From positions 434,001-498,000 of the forward strand of contig CAWGZM010000008.1 of the NCBI GenBank assembly GCA_963827065.1: 64,000 nucleotides of DNA, written 5' to 3'. This document shows positions 34,201-42,033 of this stretch, one piece after another. The notes beneath the pieces were generated by a model. It saw nothing but the letters and a program-made list of their open reading frames with translations, did no database searches and was not told the origin of the DNA. This stretch comes from JACVRW01 sp963827065. GTDB taxonomy: Bacteria > Actinomycetota > Thermoleophilia > Solirubrobacterales > Thermoleophilaceae. Made by a program: the position numbers and the translations under genes. Position 1 is the stretch's first letter, and each line of letters starts with the position of its first letter.

Positions 34201-35110
34201 GGCCCGTGAGGGACTCGAGCTCCTCGACCGCAAGCGTGACCTTCACGGGACCTGCCGGGCGTGGTTCCTGCGCGGGTGCGTTGCCTGGGGCGCGGGTAAG
34301 GCGGGCGACGCGGACGAGTTCTGGACGCACGCTGCGGGCTGCGCCGAGGGCGCGGGCACCGAGCGGGAGCGCTACGAGGTGATCGGCTGGCAGGCGATGG
34401 CGGCCGCGCAGGGGCCGATGCCCGTGGAGGAGGCTCTTGGCCGCTGCGAGAAATTCGGAGAGCTGGTACGGGGGAGCCCCAGGGCGACCGTGTGGATCCT
34501 GCACCCCCTCGCGCTCCTGCATGCGATGAAGGAGGACTTCAATGCCGCGGGTGAGCTACTCGCCGAGGCCGACCGAATACAAGCAGCGCTCGGGGGGCTG
34601 AGCTCGGGTTTCTCGCACCTGGAGGCGTGGACCCGGATGTGCATGGAACAGCCCGAGCTCGCCGAGGCGCGGCTGCGAGCGGATGTGGAAACGCTCGAGT
34701 CGATGAGCGGGAGGGACACGCTCGCGACCACGTTCGCGCTCCTGGCCAAAGCAGTCTTCGCGCAGGGCAGCGTCGGCGAGGCGGGCGAGCTATGTGGGGC
34801 GGCCGAGCGCGAGGCGGCGGCGGAGGACACGATGACCCAGGTGATCTTGCGCGGAGTCGGCGCGAGGGTCGCGGTCCGCCAGGGGCGCCTCGAGGTGGGC
34901 GAGACGCTCGCGCGCGAGGCGGTCAATCTCGCAGATTCCACTGACTTGATCTCTCTGCGTGGCGATGCGATGCTGGACCTCGCAGACGTGCTCCGGATAG
35001 TCGACCGCCGAGAGGAGGCGGAGCGGGCCGCCCAAGCAGGCCTGGCCTTCTACAGAGCCAAGGGCAATACCGCAGGGGCGCGCGAGGCTCTCGCGCTGCT
35101 CAGCCACTGA
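31268..35110 (+). CDS. SARP-BTAD / adenylate-guanylate cyclase-like / AAA ATPase regulator
   Basis: 1280 residues. Residues 1-95 are the OmpR-like winged helix (MDFRLLGPLEA, LIDELWGERPP, VQVHVHRLRKTL). About 95-250 is the BTAD helical domain. About 293-475 is a class III nucleotide cyclase domain (SIVFADLVGSTGLAERL, GGTVEGFIGDAVVGVFG, GDAFNVAARLE). An AAA module begins with Walker A GAAGIGKS near 516, with Walker B-like VAVEDVHWAQP. The C-terminal part is TPR-like helices. It probably senses a signal through its ATPase/TPR part and activates transcription; the small protein and heme peroxidase genes just downstream may be targets. Cyclase activity is unproven. Confidence 0.88.
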   Translation: MDFRLLGPLEASDEGGTVALGGGSKQRALLALLLLHANETLSTDRLIDELWGERPPATAAKTVQVHVHRLRKTLAGPANGPGSELLVTRENGYELCVDPDRIDARRFERLAREGRSALAAHDPHGAAASLEQGLALWRGQPLVELAYEPFAQREIERLTELKVEATEQLIEAKLALGRHAEVLGELDALIAAYPYRESLRAHLMIALYRCDRQADALQAFQNARRILVEELGIEPGERLRELERAILAHDPTISISAAEAAEVGAGGEAGGEASSGRPPAPSAAPGRPDPPARRLVSIVFADLVGSTGLAERLDPETMHGLLDRFTELCGGLIERHGGTVEGFIGDAVVGVFGQAEIHEDDALRAVRVAVEMCQAGADLSEELQRDLGVAIGMKLGVESGEVFVSAGARRRFAAGDAFNVAARLEGIAAEGQILLGGSIHALVKDHVRVEPLEPLELKGRAAKVRPWRLLELLDDPLRFTAPPTPLVGRDRELSELHSEFARSRAGPECRVATVVGAAGIGKSRLAREFAAEIRDEATVAVGRCLSYGEDVTYRPLVDIVRQLCGVDPSERLGELLDGDDTRVRLVLQAIGMAAGAAQPEETSWAVRSLLERVAEEQPLVVAVEDVHWAQPPMLDLLDYLGAFSSDHAILILCLARPDLGEARPEWIAPRPNRALLVLDPLSNDDARRLVGTASATALGPATEDRIVQMAEGNPLFLEQLAAVEMDEGAALPSTIQAVLAARIDRLAPGERAVLEHASVQGRSFYVGGAAALLPEPDRAAIATHLMGLVNKQLVRVEHSEIPGEDAFRFSHVLIREVAYQGLPRGRRAELHERLAGWLAARPGGRDDMIGFHLAEAYQNLAALGPVSGHEQAIAGAAAKRLTAAAEAARLRGDPAAGARLLERAEAVVTADPEAHGELLPELGAALYDAGRLDEAAQILDTAVERSPEARLRARARIERELVRLETEPEAGTAQAERVAREGLELLDRKRDLHGTCRAWFLRGCVAWGAGKAGDADEFWTHAAGCAEGAGTERERYEVIGWQAMAAAQGPMPVEEALGRCEKFGELVRGSPRATVWILHPLALLHAMKEDFNAAGELLAEADRIQAALGGLSSGFSHLEAWTRMCMEQPELAEARLRADVETLESMSGRDTLATTFALLAKAVFAQGSVGEAGELCGAAEREAAAEDTMTQVILRGVGARVAVRQGRLEVGETLAREAVNLADSTDLISLRGDAMLDLADVLRIVDRREEAERAAQAGLAFYRAKGNTAGAREALALLSH

Positions 35111-35121
35111 CAAGGAGGTGC

Positions 35122-35424
35122 GTGTTGGGGGGAAAGCCGAGCTTCACCGAGGTTCATCTGTTGGGCGACACCCTGCAAGTCGGCGGTAAGTCGGACGATG
35201 ATGAGACGCCTCACCAGGTTCACGTGACCCTCCTCCAAAAGGTCGCTGGCCAGGAGGAACCGCTCGCTGTGGAGACCACGCTCGCGCTCCCCACAAGCCT
35301 CTGGGACGCCAACTTCCCGTCGAAGGGGTTCAGCAAGGGGCCCGCCGTGGCTATCGGGCACGAGATCTCGCTCAAGCCGCATTTCTCGGCGCACACGTGG
35401 GTCGAGTACGTGGACATCCAGTAG
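35122..35424 (+). CDS. Hypothetical protein linked to heme peroxidase
   Basis: 100 residues from GTG 35122 (or TTG 35125), with AAGGAGG at 35112-35118. The protein looks all-beta (FTEVHLLGDTLQVGG, VHVTLLQKVAG, EISLKPHFSAHTWVEYVDI) without signal peptide or membrane helix. I know no family. It starts 11 bases after the large regulator and precedes the peroxidase by 23 bases, so the three are probably co-transcribed and it may work with the peroxidase. Confidence 0.65.
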   Translation: MLGGKPSFTEVHLLGDTLQVGGKSDDDETPHQVHVTLLQKVAGQEEPLAVETTLALPTSLWDANFPSKGFSKGPAVAIGHEISLKPHFSAHTWVEYVDIQ

Positions 35425-35447
35425 CGCGGCCGGACAGTGCGGCGGCC

Positions 35448-36827
35448 GTGAGGCACGGGGAGGCCGAGCCTCTGGGCCAGGTCCGTGCGAGGTGTCGAGG
35501 CGGCTACGGCTACATGTTCGGCGCGACGAAGCATCCGCTGGACGAGGCGACCGCCGACACCCTCGCCGACCTGATGGAGGAGCGTCAGAACACCTCCTTC
35601 GCGACTCCCTTCATCCCGGCGGGTTACACCTACCTCGGCCAGTTCATCGACCACGACATCACCTTCGACGCCACGAGCCACCGGGCCCAGGTTGAGGACG
35701 CAGAGACCGTCGTGAACTTCCGCACCCCGCGCCTCGACCTCGACAGTCTGTACGGCTCGGGACCCGTGGTGCACCCGTTCCTGTACGACTGGAAGCATCC
35801 CAAGAACGGAGGCGCACGGCTGCTCGTCGGGTACGACCCCGAGCAAGGAACCCAGGACCTGCCGCGCAACGTGCCTGGCCGCGCCCTGATCGGCGACGCC
35901 CGCAACGACGAGAACGCGATCGTCGCGCAGCTGCACCTGCTGTTCATCAAGTTCCACAACGCGGTCCTCGACGGGCTGCCGCGCCAGTACAGGCACTGGC
36001 AGGAGCTTTTCGAGGAGGCGCGGGAGATCGTGCGCTGGCACTACCAGTGGATAGTGGTCAAGGAGTTCCTGCCGAAGATCCTGGGGCCGGAACGGGAGAA
36101 GAGCCTCATCGGCGACGGCAGCCGGGACGGGGTCCCACGATTCCGGCGCAGGTGGCTTACGAAGCGACGGGAGGCTTTTGTGCCCCTGGAGTTCTCAATC
36201 GGGGCATATCGCTTCGGCCACAGCCTCGTCCGCTCCCAGTACGTCCTCAGGCGCGATGAGGAGACGCCGCCACCACCGCTTCGGCTGTTCCCGGACCTGG
36301 AGGGCCTACGCCCGCTGCGCGCCGAGCTTGTGCTCGACTGGACCCGCTTCTTCAGGTTCGAGAGCCTCGGATACCAGTACCAACCTCAGAACGGGCTCAA
36401 GATCGACGCCGCCCTGAGCGGGCCCCTCTTCAACCTGCCCGACGGGGGCGGCTCTCTGCCGAAGAGAACCCTCAGGCGGGCGATTGAGCGGAAGGTGGTG
36501 TCAGGTCAGGAAGCTGCCAGGAGCCTCGGGCTCAAGCCGCTCGCCGCCCGCGACCTGCAACTCAAGGAGCTGTCCACACCGGCGCGCGAGCGCCTGCTCA
36601 AGGCCACGCCGCTCTGGTACTACGTCCTCTGCGAGGCGGAGCGTGAGGGCGGCAATCATCTCGGCCCGGTCGGCGGCCGGATCGTGGCGGACGTGATCCT
36701 CGGGCTGCTCGGCAGCGATCCGACCTCCTACGTGCATGACCAGAAATGGAGGCCGACACTCGGCGAGAAGCCCAACGAGTTCTGGATGACCGACCTCATC
36801 GAGGTGGCCGCGGGCCCGGTTGTATAG
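35448..36827 (+). CDS. Animal-type heme peroxidase (peroxidase-cyclooxygenase superfamily)
   Basis: 459 residues from GTG 35448. Landmarks of this superfamily are present: GQFIDHDITFD with distal His69, SLYGSGP, GDARNDENAIVAQLHLLFIKFHNAVLD, and AYRFGHSLV with the expected proximal His258. The length is near that of short bacterial members. It has no signal peptide, so it is probably cytoplasmic. Family members oxidise halides, phenols or fatty acids with peroxide. The 3' end overlaps the convergent WYL regulator by 32 bases. Confidence 0.88.
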   Translation: MRHGEAEPLGQVRARCRGGYGYMFGATKHPLDEATADTLADLMEERQNTSFATPFIPAGYTYLGQFIDHDITFDATSHRAQVEDAETVVNFRTPRLDLDSLYGSGPVVHPFLYDWKHPKNGGARLLVGYDPEQGTQDLPRNVPGRALIGDARNDENAIVAQLHLLFIKFHNAVLDGLPRQYRHWQELFEEAREIVRWHYQWIVVKEFLPKILGPEREKSLIGDGSRDGVPRFRRRWLTKRREAFVPLEFSIGAYRFGHSLVRSQYVLRRDEETPPPPLRLFPDLEGLRPLRAELVLDWTRFFRFESLGYQYQPQNGLKIDAALSGPLFNLPDGGGSLPKRTLRRAIERKVVSGQEAARSLGLKPLAARDLQLKELSTPARERLLKATPLWYYVLCEAEREGGNHLGPVGGRIVADVILGLLGSDPTSYVHDQKWRPTLGEKPNEFWMTDLIEVAAGPVV

Positions 36828-37773
36828 CCGCACCTCGATACCGCTCCGCCAGCATCAGCATGTGCTCGCGCAGCTCGGGCGGCTCGTGGATCTCGAAGTC
36901 GACTCGGAACATCGCGACGCGCAGGGCCAGCCAGTCGAGGTCGTCGTCGCCGGTGCGGTACTCGCAGCGCTCGTCGTCGATCGGCTCGAGGTGGCCCCAG
37001 TGCGGCGGCACGTACCTGCGCAGCGCTTCGACCGGCGCGTGCAGCGTGATCCGGGCCTGGTAGCGGCTCGGCGCGGCGGACATCCGTTGCGCCACGTAGG
37101 TCGCGGAATCCTTGGCGGGCAGCTCGCGCGGCGCGAAGCGCACGCCGGTCGAGGCTGGCCCTGACAGCCGGTCGACGCGGAAGGTCCGCCAGTCGCGGCG
37201 GCGCGTGTCCCAGGCGACGAGGTACCAGCGACGTCCGAGGTTGACGAGCGAGTGCGGCTCGACCTCGCGGCGGCTCGCGGCGCCGTCGCGGCCGCTGTAG
37301 CCGAAGCGGACGCGCTCCGAATCCCTGCAGGCCGCGGCGAGCACGCTCAGCGCCTGAGCATCGACGACAGGCCCCTCCGCCGGCATCGCCATCGTGGCGG
37401 CGCTAAATGCACGAACGCGGCGGCGCAGGTGCGCCGGCAGCACCTGCTCGAGCTTCACGAGCGCCCGCACCGAGGTCTCCTCGATTCCGCGCACCGACGC
37501 ACGCGCGGCCGTGCGCAAACCAACGGCGATCGCGATCGCCTCTTCGTCGTCGAGCAGGAGCGGCGGCATCGCCGTACCGGCCCGCAGGCGGTAGCCGCCC
37601 GCCGGCCCGGTCAGCGACTCGACGGGATAGCCGAGCGCGCGCAAGCGCTCGATGTCGCGCCGAACCGTTCGCCCCGAGACGTCGAGCCGCTCGGCGAGCT
37701 TGCCGCCCGGCCACTCGCGGCGCTCCTGAAGGAGCGACAGCAGGGTCAGCAGGCGGCTCGAGGTCTCGGTCAA
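36796..37773 (-). CDS. WYL-domain (YafY-like) transcriptional regulator
   Basis: 325 residues from a TTG at 37773. A DeoR-type helix-turn-helix (RLLTLLSLLQERREWPGGKLAERLDVSGRTVRRDIERLRALG) is followed by the WYL ligand-binding domain (PHSLVNLGRRWYLVAWDTRRRDWRTFRVDRL) and its C-terminal extension. Such proteins often regulate the gene next to them. The divergent VOC gene at 37837 is the obvious target, and the inverted repeat at 37798 lies in the 63-base gap. Confidence 0.88.
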   Translation of the reverse strand: MTETSSRLLTLLSLLQERREWPGGKLAERLDVSGRTVRRDIERLRALGYPVESLTGPAGGYRLRAGTAMPPLLLDDEEAIAIAVGLRTAARASVRGIEETSVRALVKLEQVLPAHLRRRVRAFSAATMAMPAEGPVVDAQALSVLAAACRDSERVRFGYSGRDGAASRREVEPHSLVNLGRRWYLVAWDTRRRDWRTFRVDRLSGPASTGVRFAPRELPAKDSATYVAQRMSAAPSRYQARITLHAPVEALRRYVPPHWGHLEPIDDERCEYRTGDDDLDWLALRVAMFRVDFEIHEPPELREHMLMLAERYRGAAIQPGPRPPR

Positions 37774-37797
37774 CGCTTTACATCCTCGCCGACATTG

Positions 37798-37825
37798 AGG
37801 ACAGATCCTGACCTAAATCTGTCCT
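37798..37825. promoter_or_regulatory. Inverted repeat, likely operator of WYL regulator
   Basis: AGGACAGAT (37798-37806) and ATCTGTCCT (37817-37825) are perfect 9-bp arms with a 10-base spacer, centred in the divergent gap and abutting the -10 element of the rightward gene. Binding there would control both genes. Confidence 0.6.
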
Positions 37826-37830
37826 AGCCT
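37825..37830 (+). promoter_or_regulatory. -10 element of leaderless VOC gene
   Basis: TAGCCT, six bases, then ATG at 37837; same block as at 30859. It touches the right arm of the inverted repeat. Confidence 0.45.
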
Positions 37831-37836
37831 GCGCGC

Positions 37837-38724
37837 ATGGAGAAATCAGAGGACACAGGCACGCCGTTGCTCGAGCGAGACGGTTACCCCGAGGGGGTGC
37901 CGTGCTGGGTCGACACCGAGCAACCGGACCCGGCGGCCGCGGCGGAGTTCTACGGCGCCCTGTTCGGATGGGAGCTCGAGGACCGCATGCCGGCAGACGC
38001 GCCCGGGAACTACTTCGTCGGGACGATCCGCGGCAAGGACGTCGCGGCGATCGGCTCGCAGATGGAGGGCGCGCCCACGCGTCCGGCGTGGAACACGTAC
38101 GTGTGGGCGGAAAGCGCTGACGACGCGGCGGCCCGGGCGAAGGAGGCGGGTGGCAGCGTCCTCGCCGAGCCGTTCGACGTCATGGAGGCGGGGCGCATGG
38201 CGGTGATCGCCGATCCGCAGGGCGCGGCCATCCGGGTCTGGCAGGCGGGAAACCATCGGGGCGCGCAGCTCGTCAACGAGCCCGGCACGTGGAACTTCAG
38301 CGAGCTGAACACCTCCGACACCGACGCCGCGGAGACGTTCTACAAGGACGTCTTCGGCTGGCAGGCCGACCGCTTCGAGATGGACGGGCACGAGTCCTCG
38401 ATGTGGCGCCGGCCCGGCTACGCCGACCACCTCGAGCAGCGCGATCCCGACCTGCGCCGCCGCATGGCCGACCAGGGAGCGCCGCCCGGCTTCGAGGACT
38501 GCATCGCGTGGCTGCTTCCGCTCGACGCCAGCCAGCCGGGCGCCCCGCCGCACTGGAGCATCACCTTCGCGGTCGACGACGCCGACGCCGCCGCCGCGAA
38601 GGCCGATGAGCTGGGCGGCAAGGTGCTGCTGCCCCCCATGGATGCGCCCTACGTCCGAATGACTGTCCTGAGCGACCCGCAGGGAGCGGTGTTCGCGGCC
38701 AGCAAGTACATGCCACCGGGCTAG
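37837..38724 (+). CDS. Two-domain VOC (glyoxalase-fold) protein
   Basis: 295 residues made of two paired VOC domains: first from PCWVDTEQPDPAAAAEFYGALFGWELEDR to RMAVIADPQGAAIRVWQ, second from WNFSELNTSDTDAAETFYKDVFGWQAD to RMTVLSDPQGAVFAASKY. This doubled form is typical of actinobacterial glyoxalase-like proteins annotated as hydroxylases or lactoylglutathione lyase-like. The substrate is unknown. Divergent from a WYL regulator, suggesting induction by a small molecule. Confidence 0.85.
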   Translation: MEKSEDTGTPLLERDGYPEGVPCWVDTEQPDPAAAAEFYGALFGWELEDRMPADAPGNYFVGTIRGKDVAAIGSQMEGAPTRPAWNTYVWAESADDAAARAKEAGGSVLAEPFDVMEAGRMAVIADPQGAAIRVWQAGNHRGAQLVNEPGTWNFSELNTSDTDAAETFYKDVFGWQADRFEMDGHESSMWRRPGYADHLEQRDPDLRRRMADQGAPPGFEDCIAWLLPLDASQPGAPPHWSITFAVDDADAAAAKADELGGKVLLPPMDAPYVRMTVLSDPQGAVFAASKYMPPG

Positions 38725-38756
38725 GGGTGATCGTGCTCTGTGACACACTGGCGCCG

Positions 38757-39119
38757 GTGCGCACAGAGGCGACCGACACCGGTGCCTTCGTAGTCGCAGC
38801 GGATCTCGCGCTCGAGGACGGCGTTGATCCCGCGAGCGTCGGCGCCGCCGTCACCGTGGAGCTGTGCGGCCACTGGGAGCACCCCGGCCCGTGTCGCTGG
38901 CCGCATAACAACGAGATCGAGGTCGGCCGCGGGGCGGCGCGCTTCCGGACGCTGTTCGTGGCGGACCGGTACGAGGAGCCGGCCGTCCGCACGCGCATCG
39001 AGGATGGGCTCCGCGGCGGGTCCGGCTGGAACGTGCTCTCGGTGACGTCGCGGCCGGTCGCGGCCGACGAGCGCCGGCTCGCCGAGAGCCTGCTCGCCGG
39101 TCCGCGGCGCGCCGCCTAG
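38757..39119 (+). CDS. Hypothetical protein with Cys/His-rich segment
   Basis: 120 residues from GTG 38757, chosen because CACACT lies seven bases upstream, the leaderless spacing seen elsewhere here; a GTG at 38727 would add ten residues. The central stretch ELCGHWEHPGPCRWPHNNEIE has two Cys and three His that could bind a metal. Family unknown. The stop overlaps the convergent arylsulfatase stop by four bases. Confidence 0.55.
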   Translation: MRTEATDTGAFVVAADLALEDGVDPASVGAAVTVELCGHWEHPGPCRWPHNNEIEVGRGAARFRTLFVADRYEEPAVRTRIEDGLRGGSGWNVLSVTSRPVAADERRLAESLLAGPRRAA

Positions 39120-41437
39120 TCCCTCGCCATCGCGGCCGCCAGCTCGCGTTCCACGTCGATATAGGCGTCGTCCGCCACGTCGAATACCACCTTCACGATG
39201 CGGCCGCCGGTGAACTCGAACTTCGGCTTGTACTCGGAGCTCACGGCGTCGCCGCCGTCGTAGCCGATGCAGAGACCCTCGCCGCAGAGCGAGTAGCGGG
39301 ACAGGATCGTGCGCATCTCGTCCTCGGCGACGACCTGATCGTCGACGTACAGCTTCATCGGCCCGTGTGGCTCGTGGTACTCGCCCACGCGCTCCTTGGT
39401 GAACTCCACGCCCACGACGTGCGTCCCGGACGGCGGCGCCTCGCTGACGAGCGACTGCTCCGGCGGAATGCCGAGGAAGTTGTAGACGTAGTGGAGGCGG
39501 CCGTCCTTCACGAACAGCGTGAACCCGCCGAAGCGGGAGCCCTGGGCGACGATCACCCCCTGTGACTCGGGGGTGAACTCGACCTCCGCGAGGATCCTGT
39601 ACGAGACGTTGAGGGTGTTCGCCGCCGACGCCTGGGGCACCTCGGTGGTGCCGGGGTAGTAGATGTAGCGCCCGCTCTCCGGCACGGCGACCTTGTACTC
39701 GAGGTCCCGGAACTCGATGATGCCGAGGTCGTTGAGGGGCAGCACGTCGTACTTCTTCGCCTCCTCGAGCCAGAGGTCCGTCAGCTCCTTGAGCTTGTCC
39801 GGGTGCTCCTCGGCCAAGTCGTGCGCCTCCGAGCGGTCCTCGTCCGTGTGGAACAGCTGCCAGCGGTCCTGGTCGAACTTCCCGAGATTCAGGGGGACCG
39901 GGCCGTGCTCGGCGACCGCCTTCCAGCCCTTGTGCCAGATGCCGCGGGTGCCGAGCATCTCGTAGTACTGGGTCTCCTTCTCCGTCGGCGCGTCCGCGGC
40001 ATCGAACGAGTAGCGCATCGACACGCCCGGCAGCGGCGTCTGCTCGACGCCGTTCACGACCTCGGGCATCTCGACGCCGCAGCAGTCGAGGATGGTCGGC
40101 ACGATGTCGGTGCAGTGGTGGTACTGCTCGCGGACCTCGCCCCTCGCGGCGATGCCCGCGGGCCAGTGGATCACGAGCGGGTCGCACACGCCGCCCTGGT
40201 ACGAGTAGCGCTTGAACATCCGGTACGGCGTGGAGAAGGCGACGGCCCAGCCGGTCGGGTAGTGGTTGTAGCCCTCGGGCCCGCCGAGCTTGTCGATGAG
40301 CGGCAGGTTGTCCTCGATCGTGTCGGGCCAGGCGTTGAAGAACTTGTTCTCGTTGACCGACCCGTTGGGACTCCCCTCACCGGACGCGCCGTTGTCGGCG
40401 CAGTAGACGATCAGCGTGTTGTCGAGCTGACCCGACTCCTCCAGGTACTCGACGATCCGGCCGACCTGGTGATCGGTGTACTCGGAGAAGCCGGCGTACA
40501 CCTCGGCCATCCGGCTGAAGAGCGCCTTCTCTTCGTCCGACAACTCGTCCCAGGGCCGGACGCTGTCGCCCTCGCTGAAGGTGCCCGGGGTCATCGGGTT
40601 GATCGGCGTCAGCTCCGTGCCCTCGGGAAGGAGCCCGCGCTCGATCATGCGCGGCAGCACCCACTCGCGGTAGGCCTCGTAGCCGTTGTCGAACTTGCCC
40701 TTGTACTTGTCGATGAACTCCTGCGGCGCGTGGTGCGGGGCGTGGTTCGCGCCGGGGCAGAACCACATGTACCAGGGCTTGTCGGGCTCCGACTGCTTCG
40801 AGTCGCGGATGAACTCGAGCGCCTTGTCGGCCAGGTCCTTCGACAGGTGGTAGCCGTCCTCGGGCTGGTAGGGCTGGTCGATGTAGCGGTTGTCCTCGGC
40901 CAAGTCGGGATACCACTGGTTGGTCTCTCCGCCGATGAACCCGTAGAAGCGGTCGTAGCCCAGGCCGAGCGGCCAGAGCTTCTTCGAGGAGCCCATGGTC
41001 CATGCGTCGACCGGCGTGTTGTGGTTCTTGCCGACCCAGAAGGTGCTCCAGCCGGCGTCGCGCAACACCGTCGCCATCGAGGCGTTCTCCGGCGGGATGT
41101 GGGAGTTGTAGCCCGGGAAGCCGGTGGAGGTCTCGGAGATCGAGGCGAAGCCGTTCTGGTGATGGTTGCGGCCGGTGAGGAAGACCGAGCGCGTGGGCGA
41201 GCAGAGCGCGGTCGTGTGCCACTGCGAGTAGGTGACGCCGTTGTCGGCCAGCCGCTGCAGGGCCGGCATCTCGATGGCGCCGCCGTACGGCGACCAGGCG
41301 GCGCAGCCGGTGTCGTCATAAAGCACGACCAGCACGTTCGGGGCGCCTTCCGGCGCCTTGTCCGGCAGGAACGCATCCCAGTCGGGCGTCGAGTCGCGGA
41401 TGTCGAGCTTGATCTCGCCCTTGAACGGCTTCGGCAT
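39116..41437 (-). CDS. Arylsulfatase (type I, formylglycine-dependent)
   Basis: 773 residues. Calcium-site Asp41-Asp42, and the sulfatase signature with Cys79 in CSPTR that formylglycine-generating enzyme would convert, followed by LTGRNHHQNG. Further active-site elements are WVGKNHN, APHHAP and ADNGASGEG. The C-terminal third (from about residue 590) is a beta-rich extension typical of the long arylsulfatase subfamily. There is no signal peptide, so it is probably cytoplasmic. It would release sulfate from sulfate esters; a SulP transporter gene lies 1.5 kb away, but no direct link is shown. AAAGGAG precedes the ATG. Confidence 0.9.
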   Translation of the reverse strand: MPKPFKGEIKLDIRDSTPDWDAFLPDKAPEGAPNVLVVLYDDTGCAAWSPYGGAIEMPALQRLADNGVTYSQWHTTALCSPTRSVFLTGRNHHQNGFASISETSTGFPGYNSHIPPENASMATVLRDAGWSTFWVGKNHNTPVDAWTMGSSKKLWPLGLGYDRFYGFIGGETNQWYPDLAEDNRYIDQPYQPEDGYHLSKDLADKALEFIRDSKQSEPDKPWYMWFCPGANHAPHHAPQEFIDKYKGKFDNGYEAYREWVLPRMIERGLLPEGTELTPINPMTPGTFSEGDSVRPWDELSDEEKALFSRMAEVYAGFSEYTDHQVGRIVEYLEESGQLDNTLIVYCADNGASGEGSPNGSVNENKFFNAWPDTIEDNLPLIDKLGGPEGYNHYPTGWAVAFSTPYRMFKRYSYQGGVCDPLVIHWPAGIAARGEVREQYHHCTDIVPTILDCCGVEMPEVVNGVEQTPLPGVSMRYSFDAADAPTEKETQYYEMLGTRGIWHKGWKAVAEHGPVPLNLGKFDQDRWQLFHTDEDRSEAHDLAEEHPDKLKELTDLWLEEAKKYDVLPLNDLGIIEFRDLEYKVAVPESGRYIYYPGTTEVPQASAANTLNVSYRILAEVEFTPESQGVIVAQGSRFGGFTLFVKDGRLHYVYNFLGIPPEQSLVSEAPPSGTHVVGVEFTKERVGEYHEPHGPMKLYVDDQVVAEDEMRTILSRYSLCGEGLCIGYDGGDAVSSEYKPKFEFTGGRIVKVVFDVADDAYIDVERELAAAMARD

Positions 41438-41456
41438 CTACGTCTCCTTTTCGGGT

Positions 41457-41487
41457 GGCCGCGCGGCCGCCGTTCGGCCGCGCGGCC
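41457..41487 (-). terminator. Strong hairpin after DUF1269 gene
   Basis: 13-bp perfect arms of G and C (41457-41469 and 41475-41487) around a 5-base loop. It lies 8 bases beyond the DUF1269 stop and before the arylsulfatase Shine-Dalgarno, so it should separate the two transcripts. No T-run is seen. Confidence 0.65.
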
Positions 41488-41494
41488 TGCAGTC

Positions 41495-41980
41495 TTACGC
41501 CTTCGCCTTGTCGAGCGCCTCCTGCAGCGCCTGCTCGTCCTCGTTCGAGAGGGAGGTCTGGATCACGGTCCCCGGGACCTGAATCTTGGGGATGACCTTG
41601 TCGGGCGAGACCTTGCTGATCAGCAGGATCAGCGCGGCGCCCCCGGGCTGCAGCTCCTCGCCGAGCTTCTTCATGAAGTTGTCGTCGACGCCGCGGTCGC
41701 TGACCGCACCTCCGGCCGCGCCCGCGGCAGCGCCGATCGCCAGGCCGAACAGCGGCATGAAGAAGATCAGCCCGATCAGCCCGCCCCAGAGCGCTCCGCC
41801 GGCCGCGCCCAGGCCGACCAGCGAGGGCTGGTGGAGCTTGACCTTGCCGTCGTCCCTGTGCTCGACGATCACGAGATCCTCGAGCTCGATCTCATGGGCC
41901 TTGACCGCCTCGCCGAGGTTGCCCGCAACCTCCTGCGCGGTCGGTACGTCCTTGTACGCGATTGCTACGAGATCACTCAA
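41495..41980 (-). CDS. DUF1269 family membrane protein
   Basis: 161 residues from a TTG at 41980, with GGAAGGA upstream. An N-terminal ferredoxin-like domain (VAIAYKDVPTAQEVAGNL, EDLVIVEHRDDGKVKLHQ) is followed by a Gly/Ala-rich membrane-hairpin segment (about 56-90) and the tail FMKKLGEELQPGGAALILLI typical of DUF1269. The function is not known; the family is often stress-linked in actinobacteria. Confidence 0.85.
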   Translation of the reverse strand: MSDLVAIAYKDVPTAQEVAGNLGEAVKAHEIELEDLVIVEHRDDGKVKLHQPSLVGLGAAGGALWGGLIGLIFFMPLFGLAIGAAAGAAGGAVSDRGVDDNFMKKLGEELQPGGAALILLISKVSPDKVIPKIQVPGTVIQTSLSNEDEQALQEALDKAKA

Positions 41981-42021
41981 TGCGAGTCCTTCCGGTTGGG
42001 AATCGGCGATACAAGCTACGG

Positions 42022-42027
42022 GATAAT
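42022..42027 (+). promoter_or_regulatory. -10 element of leaderless HAD gene
   Basis: GATAAT, six bases, then ATG 42034, so the predicted RNA starts at or next to the start codon. The divergent DUF1269 gene begins 53 bases away. Confidence 0.5.
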
Positions 42028-42033
42028 GCCCGG

